Part shown: piece after piece, positions 52,190 through 61,952 of the stretch
Layout: each line of letters begins with the position of its first letter
Numbering within the stretch: the first letter of the stretch is position 1
DNA from: an uncultured Geobacter sp.
Lineage (GTDB): Bacteria > Desulfobacterota > Desulfuromonadia > Geobacterales > DSM-12255
DNA length: 64,000 nucleotides
NCBI GenBank assembly: GCA_937860145.1
Contig: CALMBF010000024.1
Span: forward strand, 1-64,000
Direction: 5' to 3'
Made by a program: the position numbers and the translations under genes
The notes under the pieces: generated by a model
Seen by the model: only the letters and a program-made list of their open reading frames with translations
Database searches by the model: none
Told to the model about the DNA's origin: nothing

Positions 52190-55100
52190 ATGAACAGGTC
52201 ATTTATCGTAGCAGTACTCACGGTGACGATGATTGTCATGATGTCGACTGCAAGCTATGCCGTGATTGCACCGCATGGATTTGCATGTGACAACTGTCAT
52301 GCAAAGCATCTTGGTACCCTTGCCCCGCAAATAAATAACGGGTGCGTGACGTGCCATAACTCGGCCGGTGAAGCTCCGGGCATGCCATTCAATGCCGATG
52401 CCATGTCCAACTATTTCGGAACGGTTTCTGGGCAGCCGGCAACCGGTTCTAAAAGTACCCATAACTGGATGGGTGCGTCACCATATGCCCCTGCTGCTGC
52501 GCAAGAGCCTACAGGTGCCGATGCGACTGCCCTGGCTTCTGGTTACGGCACGCCTCCTGTCAGCTTTACTGGTACAGTTCTCTGTCTTCGCTGCCACAAT
52601 GTCAAGGCATCAGCCAATAGCACGTACGAAGTGAACAAGCCTCTGCTCAGGGTTTCGAACGTAAACGACGCCCTCTGTTTCGACTGCCACGCACAGCGCC
52701 AGACCTCCTCCCATACCACAGGTTCGCACCCGGTAGCATATCGCTCCTACTCGGCTGTTTATAAGCTGAATACTACGGCATTCAGGAAGGTGCCGCTCAA
52801 CGCAAACCCCAATAACAGAACCTCCAATCTCGGCAGCTATTTCAAAACCGGCAAGATCGTCTGTATGACCTGCCACGCTCCCCACTATGCAGATTCAAGC
52901 AGCGCAACCCTTGATAACAGGAGTACTGCCAAAGGTTTCGGGGTCGATGACCCGGCGAAGGGTCTGAAAGCAACTCTGCAGAACTCCAAGGGCGAGCTCC
53001 TGAGGACCGACAGGTATGGCGCAACTGCAAGCTCTGCCAATATCTGCTCAAGCTGCCACAAGGAAACGAAGAACCTCAACCACAATGCCAAAGGTCAGAA
53101 TATCCAGTGTGATCATTGCCACGCTGCCCACGTAGACTACAATGCTGACGGCTCGGCTCCGAACCTTTACCTCGTACGTCGTGATTTCTCCAACATGTCC
53201 ACCGGCTCTGTCAAGCTGGGGGCAAACAAGGTTGCCATCTATAACACCGCCACCTCACTGCGCTTCATGCGTAACGACGGCAAGGGTATCTGCCAGGTCT
53301 GCCACACGCCGACCCCTGGTGTCGCGATTCACGATGCGAGCGATACGAGAAAAGAGGACTGTATCGTATGCCACAAGCACTCCAACGGCTTCAGTGCTGC
53401 CAGCTGTACCAGCTGCCACGGTCAGCCGCCGATGACCAGCTATGTTGGCGGGCCCAATGGCAAGTCTTCCCAGAACTATACCCTTGATGAAAGCCTCACG
53501 CCGCACGCAACCCATGCCGACAAGGCTTACTACAACTACGCCTGTAAGAACTGTCACTATGACGGTACCAGGCAGGACAGCCACAACACCCTCGCAAGTG
53601 GTTCCGCTACCTTCCAGAGCGTTTTCGTGGAAACCGCCGGTTCCATTGGTGCCAATGCAGGCTTCAAGAACGTACCGTCCGATTACAACGCCTCGACCAG
53701 AACCTGCTCCAACGTATACTGCCACAGTAACGGTAATCCGCGCGGCGGCACGATCGCATGGAAATCAGCAACCACCCCCGGCTGGGAACTCGGCAAGAAC
53801 AAGATCCTCGGTCAGGCCTCAGAATGTACAACCTGTCACGAGTATGGCAACACTCTCGTGACCAATGCTCACTATGCACACGTAACAAGCGTCGGCCTCA
53901 AGTGCTACGTCTGCCACAACGCGACCGTTAACGCAGCTGGCGGTATCTCTGACCGTACCAAGCACGCCAACGGGGCCAAGGACATCTCCTTCGTCGTGCG
54001 TCCGGCCAACTTCGTCGGCCTGTTCAACGCATCGTTCACCGCAGCCGATGCCTCCTGCACCAACTCCTGCCACGGCAGCGCCACCCCGGTCTGGACCAAT
54101 GCCACCACCGGTCAGTGCGGTACCTGCCACGCAGTACCGGCGACAACAGGTGCCCATACCTTCCACTTCAGCGACCCGACCGGTCCGCAGCTTGGTTCGT
54201 CCCAGAGTGTCTGCGGCAACTGCCATGATTTCGCTGCCGGTAACGGCAAGCACGCAAACGGCCAGATCGACGTGAAGGGCTGTACGCCGTGCCACCCCGG
54301 AACCGCGGTCTGGACCGTTGCCTCGACGGTAACCTGCGAATCGTGCCACACCGGAAGCACCCCCTCTGTTGTCGGTACGCATACCGCTCCGCTGAAGACA
54401 CTCGGTGCCGGTCACAGCCAGTACTCCTCGGCCTCGCTTGCCAAGGTACGGTGTACCTCCTGTCACAACGCCAGCGCCAACCACATCGGTGCCGGTTCGA
54501 CCGAGAAGCGTCTCCTGATCGCAGGCAACGCCCTCTGCGACTCCTGCCACACAACGGCAGCGAACAAGGGGCTGCCGGCAGCACGGATCGACCTCAGCTT
54601 CCATAAATTCTCCAAATATAGTTCCACCGTTCAAGAAAAGGCGACTATTGCTGCAGTACGTGCCGACGCCTGCGCCGGCTGCCACGACACCCACGGATCG
54701 ACGAACCGGATGAGCGTTAGGACGACCATCAATGGCTTGACCGTGACCTATACCGGCAGCACACCGAACTTCATCGAAACGACACCCGGCGGCGATGGCC
54801 TCTACCATGGCCTCTGCCAGGTCTGCCACACCAAGACGACTCACTTCAACCGCAATTCGGCGCCGGACCTTGGTCATGCAACCGGTGAGTGTCTCTCCTG
54901 TCACGATCACAAGCACGGCTTCTTGCCGACAGGTGGCGGTTGCAGCGGTTGCCACGGTTATCCGCCGGTGAAACTGGCAATTACACGCCAGCCCGGTACG
55001 TTCGGTACCCAGGGCAACTACTCGAGCGCCAAGTTCCAGGATTACTCCGGTGGTGGCGGTGCCCACACCGTAGCCGGCCACATCAAGAAGACAGCAGCTC

Positions 55101-55309
55101 CGTCTGAAGCTTGGACTAACTGCAACCAGTGTCACTACAACACCAGCCATGCAACCGGCGGAACACCTGTGAAGAAGAGCTTCGTCAACGTAATCGTCGA
55201 TCCGAAGTACAAGTTCAACAACGCGACGTCGATCACCTACACCGCAAACACCTGCTCAAACGTAAGCTGCCACTTCAAGCCTACACCGAACTGGGTAACG
55301 GGTAACTAA
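52190..55309 (+). CDS. Large multiheme c-type cytochrome, about 27 heme motifs
   Basis: The 1039-residue exported protein has a signal peptide ending STASYA. By eye it contains 24 CxxCH motifs, one CxxxCH (CTNSCH) and two CxxxxCH (CSNVYCH and CSNVSCH). The CxxxxCH...CxxCH arrangement is the Geobacter-type domain. Thr/Ser/Asn-rich spacers separate hemes, and distal histidines are abundant. It likely carries electrons across or outside the outer membrane. AGGAG is 6 bp before the ATG. The gene is the second of a probable NHL-cytochrome-cytochrome operon. Confidence 0.93.
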   Translation: MNRSFIVAVLTVTMIVMMSTASYAVIAPHGFACDNCHAKHLGTLAPQINNGCVTCHNSAGEAPGMPFNADAMSNYFGTVSGQPATGSKSTHNWMGASPYAPAAAQEPTGADATALASGYGTPPVSFTGTVLCLRCHNVKASANSTYEVNKPLLRVSNVNDALCFDCHAQRQTSSHTTGSHPVAYRSYSAVYKLNTTAFRKVPLNANPNNRTSNLGSYFKTGKIVCMTCHAPHYADSSSATLDNRSTAKGFGVDDPAKGLKATLQNSKGELLRTDRYGATASSANICSSCHKETKNLNHNAKGQNIQCDHCHAAHVDYNADGSAPNLYLVRRDFSNMSTGSVKLGANKVAIYNTATSLRFMRNDGKGICQVCHTPTPGVAIHDASDTRKEDCIVCHKHSNGFSAASCTSCHGQPPMTSYVGGPNGKSSQNYTLDESLTPHATHADKAYYNYACKNCHYDGTRQDSHNTLASGSATFQSVFVETAGSIGANAGFKNVPSDYNASTRTCSNVYCHSNGNPRGGTIAWKSATTPGWELGKNKILGQASECTTCHEYGNTLVTNAHYAHVTSVGLKCYVCHNATVNAAGGISDRTKHANGAKDISFVVRPANFVGLFNASFTAADASCTNSCHGSATPVWTNATTGQCGTCHAVPATTGAHTFHFSDPTGPQLGSSQSVCGNCHDFAAGNGKHANGQIDVKGCTPCHPGTAVWTVASTVTCESCHTGSTPSVVGTHTAPLKTLGAGHSQYSSASLAKVRCTSCHNASANHIGAGSTEKRLLIAGNALCDSCHTTAANKGLPAARIDLSFHKFSKYSSTVQEKATIAAVRADACAGCHDTHGSTNRMSVRTTINGLTVTYTGSTPNFIETTPGGDGLYHGLCQVCHTKTTHFNRNSAPDLGHATGECLSCHDHKHGFLPTGGGCSGCHGYPPVKLAITRQPGTFGTQGNYSSAKFQDYSGGGGAHTVAGHIKKTAAPSEAWTNCNQCHYNTSHATGGTPVKKSFVNVIVDPKYKFNNATSITYTANTCSNVSCHFKPTPNWVTGN

Positions 55310-55316
55310 TGCTGTC

Positions 55317-55338
55317 GGGGGGCTAGCAATAGCCCCCC
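55317..55338 (+). promoter_or_regulatory. Intercistronic hairpin between the two cytochrome genes
   Basis: GGGGGGCTA pairs with TAGCCCCCC around GCAA. No T run follows, so it is more likely to stabilise or partly attenuate the message than to terminate it. Confidence 0.55.
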
Positions 55339-55391
55339 CTGCATCACCAATGGAATTTAACTGTTTACAGTTTTCAATAAGGAGTTAGCCA

Positions 55392-57137
55392 ATGAAAAAT
55401 CATCACGAAGTGGGACACTTCAAAACCAGGTTGATGATACTGCTGCTTTCACTTGCTTCTGTGACAGTGATGGCAGGAGAATCAGTCGCGGCGACAACCT
55501 GCTCCTCTTGTCACGGTATGCCGCCCATCGACAGTGCTGATGGGTTACGTAAACCTGCGACAGGCGCATTCAAGGGGAATCACCAGACCCACCTCGGTGC
55601 GACTGCCACGGCAGCTGAATGTTCCAAGTGTCACGGCAATGCCGGTTATGACAGCAGCCACGCGGCAACATCCGGCTTCATGATCAACATGGCCGCAAAC
55701 GTCAACGGTTCGCCAGCTACCGGTGCCTACAGCAAGGCTGCTCCCTTTGCCCAGTCCGCTACTCCTACTCTGGGAAGCTGCTCCAATGTCAACTGCCACT
55801 TCGAGAAGTCTGGTGCTTCAGCCCCGGTCTGGGGATCCTCGCCCGCCTCGACCAACTGCAGTACCTGCCATGATACGCCCCGCGGTGCCAGCGGCAGCCA
55901 CGCTATCCACGAGGCCAAGTACGGCGGGACCGCATCCTGTACCCAGTGTCACCCGAATTACGGCACGACCAACTTCAGCCACGCTACAAGCGCCGGCAAA
56001 CACAAGATCGTCGTCAATACAATCCTGAATTACGCAGGCGGTACCAATATCAGCTGGCTCCCGAGCCAGGCCAAAGCCTTTGGCACCTGCAGTAACGTCT
56101 CCTGTCACAGCAACGGTAAAGGCGTGTACGCTAACCCGACTTGGGGGGGCTCATCAACCGGCTGTGATTTCTGCCACCCGAATCTCAGTGCGAAACATGC
56201 TTCCCATGTCGTCGTTGCCAACCTCGCCACGGCAACCTACGGCAGCACGGTCAACAGTTCTAACGGCACGATCTATGACTTCGGCTGTGGTAACTGCCAC
56301 CCGACTGATATTGCAAAACACATTAATGGCACAATCGACATCACCCTGAACAAAAACCACACCGGTCCGCTCACGTCGAAGAATAACGTATCCGACGATA
56401 TCTCCGGATATGCACAGAACATGGGGGTATCTGTAACCTGTGCCGCTGCCTACTGTCACTCCAACGGCATGGCAACGCCGACGTTCTACGGTTCAACTTT
56501 CGATTGGTATGAAGGTACGTATGCCGGCGACAAGTGCGCACGCTGCCACGGCAACTCTCCCAACACCGGTGGCAGGGTCGGGTCGTCTGCACATACTGCC
56601 CACACTGTTGGTATCCATGCTGACAACATCTTCAACGGCGTAAGCCGCAAACTACCGATCGGCGGGAGCGCTACGGTTAACGCTGCCCACGGCAGGAACA
56701 ACCGTTCGACGACGCTCAACTGCAATATCTGCCACGCTCTTACCGTTACCTCGTTTGCCAACGACAAGAACGGCGACTGCTCGGGTTGTCACAACGGTAC
56801 GTCGGCACCGCTCAAGGGAAATGCAGCGATTGCCAATACCTCCATGCATGTCAACGGTACGGTGGATATCAGCTTCATCAACCAGAAGCTTGCTACCAAG
56901 GCACAGGTCGCTCAAACTGTCTTCAGGGGCTACACCGGTGCTACCTCTGGCTGGGCACGGAATAACAACAGCTATAAGACCTACACCAGTAGCTACGACG
57001 TGACCAAAGGTACCCTGTTTGCAGTGGCCAGTTACTCTCAGGCTCTCGGTTGCCAGAATGTCGCATGTCACAGCGGCGTAACGGTCAAGTGGACGGATAC
57101 CGTCACCTGCACAAGCTGCCACACAAGACTCAAATAG
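55392..57137 (+). CDS. Multiheme c-type cytochrome, about 14 heme motifs
   Basis: The 581-residue exported protein has a signal peptide ending GESVAA. It shows ten CxxCH motifs and four CxxxxCH motifs (CSNVNCH, CSNVSCH, CAAAYCH, CQNVACH), a much higher share of the atypical motif than in the preceding cytochrome. It starts with the pattern CSSCHGMPPIDS, common in Geobacter outer-surface cytochromes of the CxxxxCH family. TAAGGAG lies 7 bp before the ATG. It is the last gene before a strong terminator. Confidence 0.93.
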   Translation: MKNHHEVGHFKTRLMILLLSLASVTVMAGESVAATTCSSCHGMPPIDSADGLRKPATGAFKGNHQTHLGATATAAECSKCHGNAGYDSSHAATSGFMINMAANVNGSPATGAYSKAAPFAQSATPTLGSCSNVNCHFEKSGASAPVWGSSPASTNCSTCHDTPRGASGSHAIHEAKYGGTASCTQCHPNYGTTNFSHATSAGKHKIVVNTILNYAGGTNISWLPSQAKAFGTCSNVSCHSNGKGVYANPTWGGSSTGCDFCHPNLSAKHASHVVVANLATATYGSTVNSSNGTIYDFGCGNCHPTDIAKHINGTIDITLNKNHTGPLTSKNNVSDDISGYAQNMGVSVTCAAAYCHSNGMATPTFYGSTFDWYEGTYAGDKCARCHGNSPNTGGRVGSSAHTAHTVGIHADNIFNGVSRKLPIGGSATVNAAHGRNNRSTTLNCNICHALTVTSFANDKNGDCSGCHNGTSAPLKGNAAIANTSMHVNGTVDISFINQKLATKAQVAQTVFRGYTGATSGWARNNNSYKTYTSSYDVTKGTLFAVASYSQALGCQNVACHSGVTVKWTDTVTCTSCHTRLK

Positions 57138-57156
57138 TAACAGTTACATACATGAA

Positions 57157-57194
57157 ACAAGAAAGGCCGTGGAAACACGGCCTTTCTTGTTTTT
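57157..57194. terminator. Terminator between the cytochrome operon and hflX
   Basis: ACAAGAAAGGCCGTG pairs perfectly over 15 bp with its complement around GAAA and is followed by TTTT. It should work for both convergent genes. Confidence 0.93.
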
Positions 57195-57218
57195 GACTGA
57201 AGCGTTATGCTAGTCTCG

Positions 57219-58880
57219 TCACTCTTTCCAGAACCTGCGGCTCAGCTCCTCGATCAATGGCTGCAGAGTTTTCCTGGCATTAGCAGCAATTTCAATGGCA
57301 TGGAGGTCGTGACAGCTCTTTCGGATTTTCATGAAGTGAAGCGGGTTCGTGGCCTTGATTTCAGCCAGCCTGTCGCACTTGTTGAACACCAGGATCTGCT
57401 CTTTGGTGTCTAGCCCCAGTTCCGTCAGGATCGTGTTCACCTGGCTGATCTGCTCGAGGAATCGGGGATTGGTGCAATCAACGAGATGAAGGAGAAGGTT
57501 GGCGTCCTGCAGTTCCTCGAGTGTCGCGCGAAATGCCCCGAGCAATGATTTGGGCAACGACCTGATAAAACCTACAGTGTCGGTGATTATCACCTCTCGG
57601 TCCTGAGGGAAACGGAGACGGCGTGTGGAGGTGTCCAGTGTCGCGAAAAGCAGGTTTTCCGTGAACACGTGACTTTGGGTGAGGGAGTTGAGCAGGGTCG
57701 ATTTGCCTGCATTGGTGTAGCCGATGATGGAGATGATCGGAAGTGCAGCCTTGACCCGTTTTTGTCGGCGCTGGTATCTGTTGTCTGACAGCTTGGTAAG
57801 CTCCCGTTCCAGTTTTGCAATCCTGTCGCGAATCCTTCTGCGATCCAGTTCCAGCTTGGTCTCCCCTGGGCCTCTGCCTCCGATACCTCCCATGAGGCGC
57901 GACATCTGTACGCCCCTGCCAGTCAGCCGTGGCAGGAGGTATTTCAACTGTGCCAGTTCCACTTGTACCTTTCCGTCGAGCGTGGTGGCACGGCGCGCAA
58001 AAATGTCCAGAATGAGCTGGCTTCTGTCGATTACTTTCAACTCGGTAATGCCTGAAATGGTGCGTACCTGGGCTGGTGTGAGTTCCTGATCGAACACGAG
58101 CATGGTTGCCCCGGACTGCAGTGCACTGATGATTACATCACGTAGCTTACCTTCACCCATAAGAAACTTGGGAGAAAATTGCCGGGGACGCTGGATAACG
58201 CTGTCGAGTACGATGATGCCGGCTGTCCTGGCGAGTTCTTTTAATTCATCTATCGAGTCCCTGGACTCCTCGGGAGTCGCCTTGCTGACGGAAATGAGAA
58301 TGGCACGCTCGTTGTCCTGCGAGATATCCTTGACATCCACCCTCTTGTTCAGCAACTCGGATTCAAGTGTTTGTATGAATGCCGATAAGGGTTCGGTAAG
58401 TCCGGGGAGCAGCTGAGGTGAACTGACCTTGTAAGGAGGGGTGTGGGGAGTGGCAGGCGTCAAGTACGCGGTCTGCAGGAATATCGGCAGATGAGACGGC
58501 GATGACGCGTCCAGAGCCGCCATCATGTCGAGACGCAGGAGAGATAAATCGGTGAGGTCATCAGTCGTGATTGGCTCACCTTTCAGATGTGTATGGACAA
58601 GGCGCAAGCCGCGCAGCACTTTTTTTCCGAGCGGAAAGTTCTTCAACTCGGGAATGTAGATGCTTCTGTCATCACCTACGATGACGTACTCTACCGTACC
58701 GATACGGCTTATCAGGATGGCGATTTGCCGGCCCGTATCCTGAGAAAGCTCGACGAGAGTGCGCGCAAGTTCTCCCGAAACGAGTTCATCGGGGGAAACA
58801 CGGCGACGATACAGCCGTTCAAGGCTGTCGAGCTGGCTATGTTTCAAGCCGGTAAGGTTACCGTAGAGCTGTTTAATCAC
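57219..58880 (-). CDS. hflX: GTPase HflX
   Basis: The 553-residue protein has an extended N-terminus (about 1-180), the HflX domain with LDSVIQRPRQFSPKFLMGEGKL, the glycine-rich GGIGGRGPGETKLE and a G domain: G1 GYTNAGKSTLLN, G2/G3 around DTVGFIRSLP and NKCD. HflX binds the 50S subunit and rescues or splits stalled ribosomes. The length is longer than E. coli HflX because of the N-terminal extension, seen also in other deltaproteobacteria. It is 23 bp downstream of fabI. Confidence 0.94.
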   Translation of the reverse strand: MIKQLYGNLTGLKHSQLDSLERLYRRRVSPDELVSGELARTLVELSQDTGRQIAILISRIGTVEYVIVGDDRSIYIPELKNFPLGKKVLRGLRLVHTHLKGEPITTDDLTDLSLLRLDMMAALDASSPSHLPIFLQTAYLTPATPHTPPYKVSSPQLLPGLTEPLSAFIQTLESELLNKRVDVKDISQDNERAILISVSKATPEESRDSIDELKELARTAGIIVLDSVIQRPRQFSPKFLMGEGKLRDVIISALQSGATMLVFDQELTPAQVRTISGITELKVIDRSQLILDIFARRATTLDGKVQVELAQLKYLLPRLTGRGVQMSRLMGGIGGRGPGETKLELDRRRIRDRIAKLERELTKLSDNRYQRRQKRVKAALPIISIIGYTNAGKSTLLNSLTQSHVFTENLLFATLDTSTRRLRFPQDREVIITDTVGFIRSLPKSLLGAFRATLEELQDANLLLHLVDCTNPRFLEQISQVNTILTELGLDTKEQILVFNKCDRLAEIKATNPLHFMKIRKSCHDLHAIEIAANARKTLQPLIEELSRRFWKE

Positions 58881-58903
58881 CGCCTCCGGCTGACAACGTC
58901 ATA

Positions 58904-59674
58904 TTAAAGGCCGATTATATTATAGCCGTTGTCGACAAAATGTACTTCCCCCGTAACGCCGCTTGCCAGGTTGCTGCAGAGATACAGGGCCGAATTGGCT
59001 ACATCTTCCTGTGTAATGTTCTTCCGGAGCGGCGCCTTGCTCTGAACAACGCCGGCAATCTGGTTGAACCCGCCAACGCCAGCAGCGGCAAGAGTCTTGA
59101 TAGGTCCGGCGGAAATAGCATTGACCCGGATCCCGTCGGGTCCTACTGCTTCTGCAAGGTAACGTACGCTCATCTCCAGAGCCGCTTTTGCCACACCCAT
59201 GACATTGTAGTTAGGAAACACCTTCTGACCGCCGTAGTAGGAGAGGGTGAGTGCAGTGGCGCCGGGGGCTGTCATGAGGGGCCGTGCTGCCCGCAAGCAG
59301 GCGATGAAAGAATAGGCGCTGATATCCATGGCAGTCGCAAAGCCTTCCCGAGACGTATCAAGAAACGAACCCTTGAGTTCGTCCTTGTTTGCAAATGCAA
59401 TGGAGTGAACGAGAATGTCCAGGCTATCCCACTGCCGGGAAAGCGCGGAAAATGCAGTGGTAATGTCTTCATCGCTGCGGACGTCACAGGGGATGACGAT
59501 CTTCGCATCGATGCTGTCCGCAAGGGGTTGAATTCTCTTTTCAAACGCTTCACCGGCATAGGTGAGGGCTATTTCAGCGCCTTCCCGCTTGAATGCCTGG
59601 GCAATGGACCAGGCTATGCTCTTTTCGTTGGCAACGCCGAGAATAACGGCTCTTTTCCCATCCAGCAAACCCAT
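58904..59674 (-). CDS. fabI: Enoyl-[acyl-carrier-protein] reductase (NADH)
   Basis: FabI reduces enoyl-ACP in the last step of each fatty-acid elongation cycle. The 256-residue protein begins GLLDGKRAVILGVANEKSIAWSIAQ, has SIAFANKDELKGSFLDTSREG and the catalytic Tyr-x6-Lys in PNYNVMGVAKAALEMS. It ends with DVANSALYLCSNLASGVTGE. The ATG at 59674 has GGAGG 4 bp upstream; an ATG at 59716 is in frame but has no site. Confidence 0.95.
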   Translation of the reverse strand: MGLLDGKRAVILGVANEKSIAWSIAQAFKREGAEIALTYAGEAFEKRIQPLADSIDAKIVIPCDVRSDEDITTAFSALSRQWDSLDILVHSIAFANKDELKGSFLDTSREGFATAMDISAYSFIACLRAARPLMTAPGATALTLSYYGGQKVFPNYNVMGVAKAALEMSVRYLAEAVGPDGIRVNAISAGPIKTLAAAGVGGFNQIAGVVQSKAPLRKNITQEDVANSALYLCSNLASGVTGEVHFVDNGYNIIGL

Positions 59675-59774
59675 ATAACCTCCGAATATATCGTGCAATC
59701 TAAAGAAATGATTCAACTGAAAACGAACTCATATCTATTACTTTAAAATGGAGTGTTTGGCAAGGATTGAAGCA

Positions 59775-59981
59775 CTAATCCCCACTGTGCCGTTCCTGAA
59801 CGACTTTCGTTAACATGTTTTCTATCACTGCGAGACGAGTCTCGATCTCCCTGATTCTGGCGAGTGATTCATCCGTTCTGGCTTTGATGCCGAACACGAC
59901 GAACGGCAGAATGAACCAGATTATAGTCAGGAAAAAACCCGCTATCCATAGAATTACCAAAAAACCGCCGAAAATTTCCAT
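59775..59981 (-). CDS. Small membrane protein with C-terminal coiled coil, 68 aa
   Basis: One hydrophobic region (residues about 5-32, FLVILWIAGFFLTIIWFILPFVVFG, possibly two short spans) is followed by a charged helix with heptad-like spacing (LARIREIETRLAVIENMLTKV). AAAGGAG lies 8 bp before the ATG. It lies 100 bp before fabI on the same strand. It may oligomerise at the membrane; no function is known. Confidence 0.72.
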   Translation of the reverse strand: MEIFGGFLVILWIAGFFLTIIWFILPFVVFGIKARTDESLARIREIETRLAVIENMLTKVVQERHSGD

Positions 59982-60127
59982 ATGAGGTTCTCCTTTCTCC
60001 CGCTCTCGTTCATGGAGGACGGTGCAGCACTCTTCAAGGTGCGTACGTTTATAGCAAGTGCAATGAAAAAAGTTTCTTGCAACGGGAAAGCCGTGTATAG
60101 TTTGCTGATAATATTTTCGGACAGGTT

Positions 60128-61951
60128 ATGGCGTCAACGATCTCAAGAATAATGAGAATATGCACTTCTTCAGAGCCAAGAGACGTGTTGCTCCGCTGCT
60201 GGCTCGTTATCTTCGTAGGCATTGCAGCATACAGCAATACCTTTCCGATGCAGTTCAATTTTGATGATGCAGCAAATATAGTCAATAATCCCGTGATAAG
60301 GGAACTGAATTCTGCCGGGATCAAGCAGGCGTTTCAAACCCGCAGGGGATTGGGGATCGTTTCCTTCCAACTCAACTATTATCTGTCCGGCTTGAGCGTC
60401 GCCAGCTACCACCTGTTCAACCTTGCTATTCACGTAACGACGGCACTACTGGTATATCGGTTGCTGGTTCTCCTTACGAGATGCCCGCAGTTCAGAACCG
60501 GTGCAGGGAGCAGGCTGCATTCACTGCCAGTGCCATTCTTCACCGCCCTGCTGTTTGTTGCCCATCCTCTCCAGACGCAGGCGGTCACCTACATAGTGCA
60601 GCGGTTCACCTCCCTTGCGACCATGTTCTATCTGGCCGCGGTGATTGCCTACCTGCAGGGGCGAATCCGCCAGTCTGAATCGGGCAGGATCGTGACCGCC
60701 GGGAGTAGTGCCTGGTTTGCCGGAACTCTCCTCGCCGCCCTCTGTGCCTTCAACTCGAAAGAAATCGCCTACACGTTGCCCCTTTCCCTCGTGCTGGTGG
60801 AAGTCGTCTGCTTCAAAATGGGAAGAAGAAAGATAGCCGTTGCTGTCGTTCTGGTGGCAGCGGCACTGGCGGCCATAGGGTTAAAGCTCGGATTGGGCAA
60901 CGTCTCCCTTGAGCAGGCGCTGTTTGCCGTTGATGATGCGACACGCCTGCAGACGATCATGACCCGGAGCGATTATCTCTGCACCCAGTTCAGGGTGATC
61001 CTGACGTACATCCGCCTGCTGCTCCTGCCCGTCAACCAGAGTGTGGATTATGATTTCACCCTGTCGCACAGTTTTTTTGAGCCGGCGGTACTCGGATCCT
61101 TTTCCGTGATTGCTCTGCTGATCGCCCTTGCGGTACTATTGGTGCAGAAATCCCGAGAGGGTAGACCGGAGTTGCGATTGATCGCCTTCGGCATATTCTG
61201 GTTTTTCCTGACCCTGTCGATCGAATCGAGTATTCTGCCGATCATCGACCTCATCTTCGAACACAGGGTATATTTGCCGTCGGTAGGTGCTCTTGCCGCA
61301 TTGACAACGGCAGGGGTCGGCTTTGCCTGGAAAGATGGTAGGGAGTCCCGCAAGAACGCCGTCTGCCTGGCGGTCCTCCTGATCTCGGTCGTGCTTGCCG
61401 GCGCTACCTGGAAACGGAATCTCGTCTGGGCGACGGAGGTGACTCTCTGGGAGGATGCAACTGCCAAGAAGCCAAAGAACAGCCGGGCCTGGAACAATCT
61501 GGGCGGTGCCTACATCAAGGAAAAAGCGGCGGACAAGGCGCTGCGAGCACTTGTGCGTTCCATCGAGCTTGACCCGTCCAAGGCTGCCGCGTGGAACAAC
61601 CTTGGCATCGCGATCGATCTGAAAGGGGTCTACCGGGACCGCTTCAACAAGACCAGCGAGATGTTCAGCTCTCCCCAGGCTGTTGAAAACAAAATCGTGA
61701 ACAAGTGGCTCGGGGATGTGAATAACAATCTGGGTCTCGCCTACGAAATCCTGGGGAACCTGCCCAAGGCGGCGGAGAATTACCGTAACGCCGTGGGGTA
61801 TGACCCTGCCCTGGGGGTGGCATATTACAATCTTGGCCTTGTCAGCGCCGCCATGGGTGATTATGACAAGTATATGGAGCAGCAGCAGGTGCTCTGGCTT
61901 TTGGATCCGGCTCTTGCGGGCAGGTTGCAGAGCAGGGTGACCGGGAGATAG
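60128..61951 (+). CDS. TPR-containing polytopic membrane protein (TMTC-like)
   Basis: The 607-residue protein has about 11-12 spans (residues 25-440) with an early periplasmic FNFDDAANIVNNP, an acidic GT-C-like motif. Three TPR-type helices pairs follow at the C-terminus (about 450-590; RAWNNLGGAYIKEKAADKA, AAWNNLGIAIDL, VAYYNLGLVSAAMGDY). The architecture resembles eukaryotic TMTC O-mannosyltransferases and bacterial relatives, so glycosyl transfer to protein is possible but unproven. The ribosome-binding site is weak (AGG). It is 1 bp before a GT2 gene and heads a glycan cluster. Confidence 0.8.
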   Translation: MASTISRIMRICTSSEPRDVLLRCWLVIFVGIAAYSNTFPMQFNFDDAANIVNNPVIRELNSAGIKQAFQTRRGLGIVSFQLNYYLSGLSVASYHLFNLAIHVTTALLVYRLLVLLTRCPQFRTGAGSRLHSLPVPFFTALLFVAHPLQTQAVTYIVQRFTSLATMFYLAAVIAYLQGRIRQSESGRIVTAGSSAWFAGTLLAALCAFNSKEIAYTLPLSLVLVEVVCFKMGRRKIAVAVVLVAAALAAIGLKLGLGNVSLEQALFAVDDATRLQTIMTRSDYLCTQFRVILTYIRLLLLPVNQSVDYDFTLSHSFFEPAVLGSFSVIALLIALAVLLVQKSREGRPELRLIAFGIFWFFLTLSIESSILPIIDLIFEHRVYLPSVGALAALTTAGVGFAWKDGRESRKNAVCLAVLLISVVLAGATWKRNLVWATEVTLWEDATAKKPKNSRAWNNLGGAYIKEKAADKALRALVRSIELDPSKAAAWNNLGIAIDLKGVYRDRFNKTSEMFSSPQAVENKIVNKWLGDVNNNLGLAYEILGNLPKAAENYRNAVGYDPALGVAYYNLGLVSAAMGDYDKYMEQQQVLWLLDPALAGRLQSRVTGR

Positions 61952-61952
61952 G

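Noticed and set aside
53819-55150. 443-codon minus-strand frame opposite the multiheme cytochrome
   Set aside because: It exists because the cytochrome lacks certain codons; heme motifs on the plus strand are decisive.
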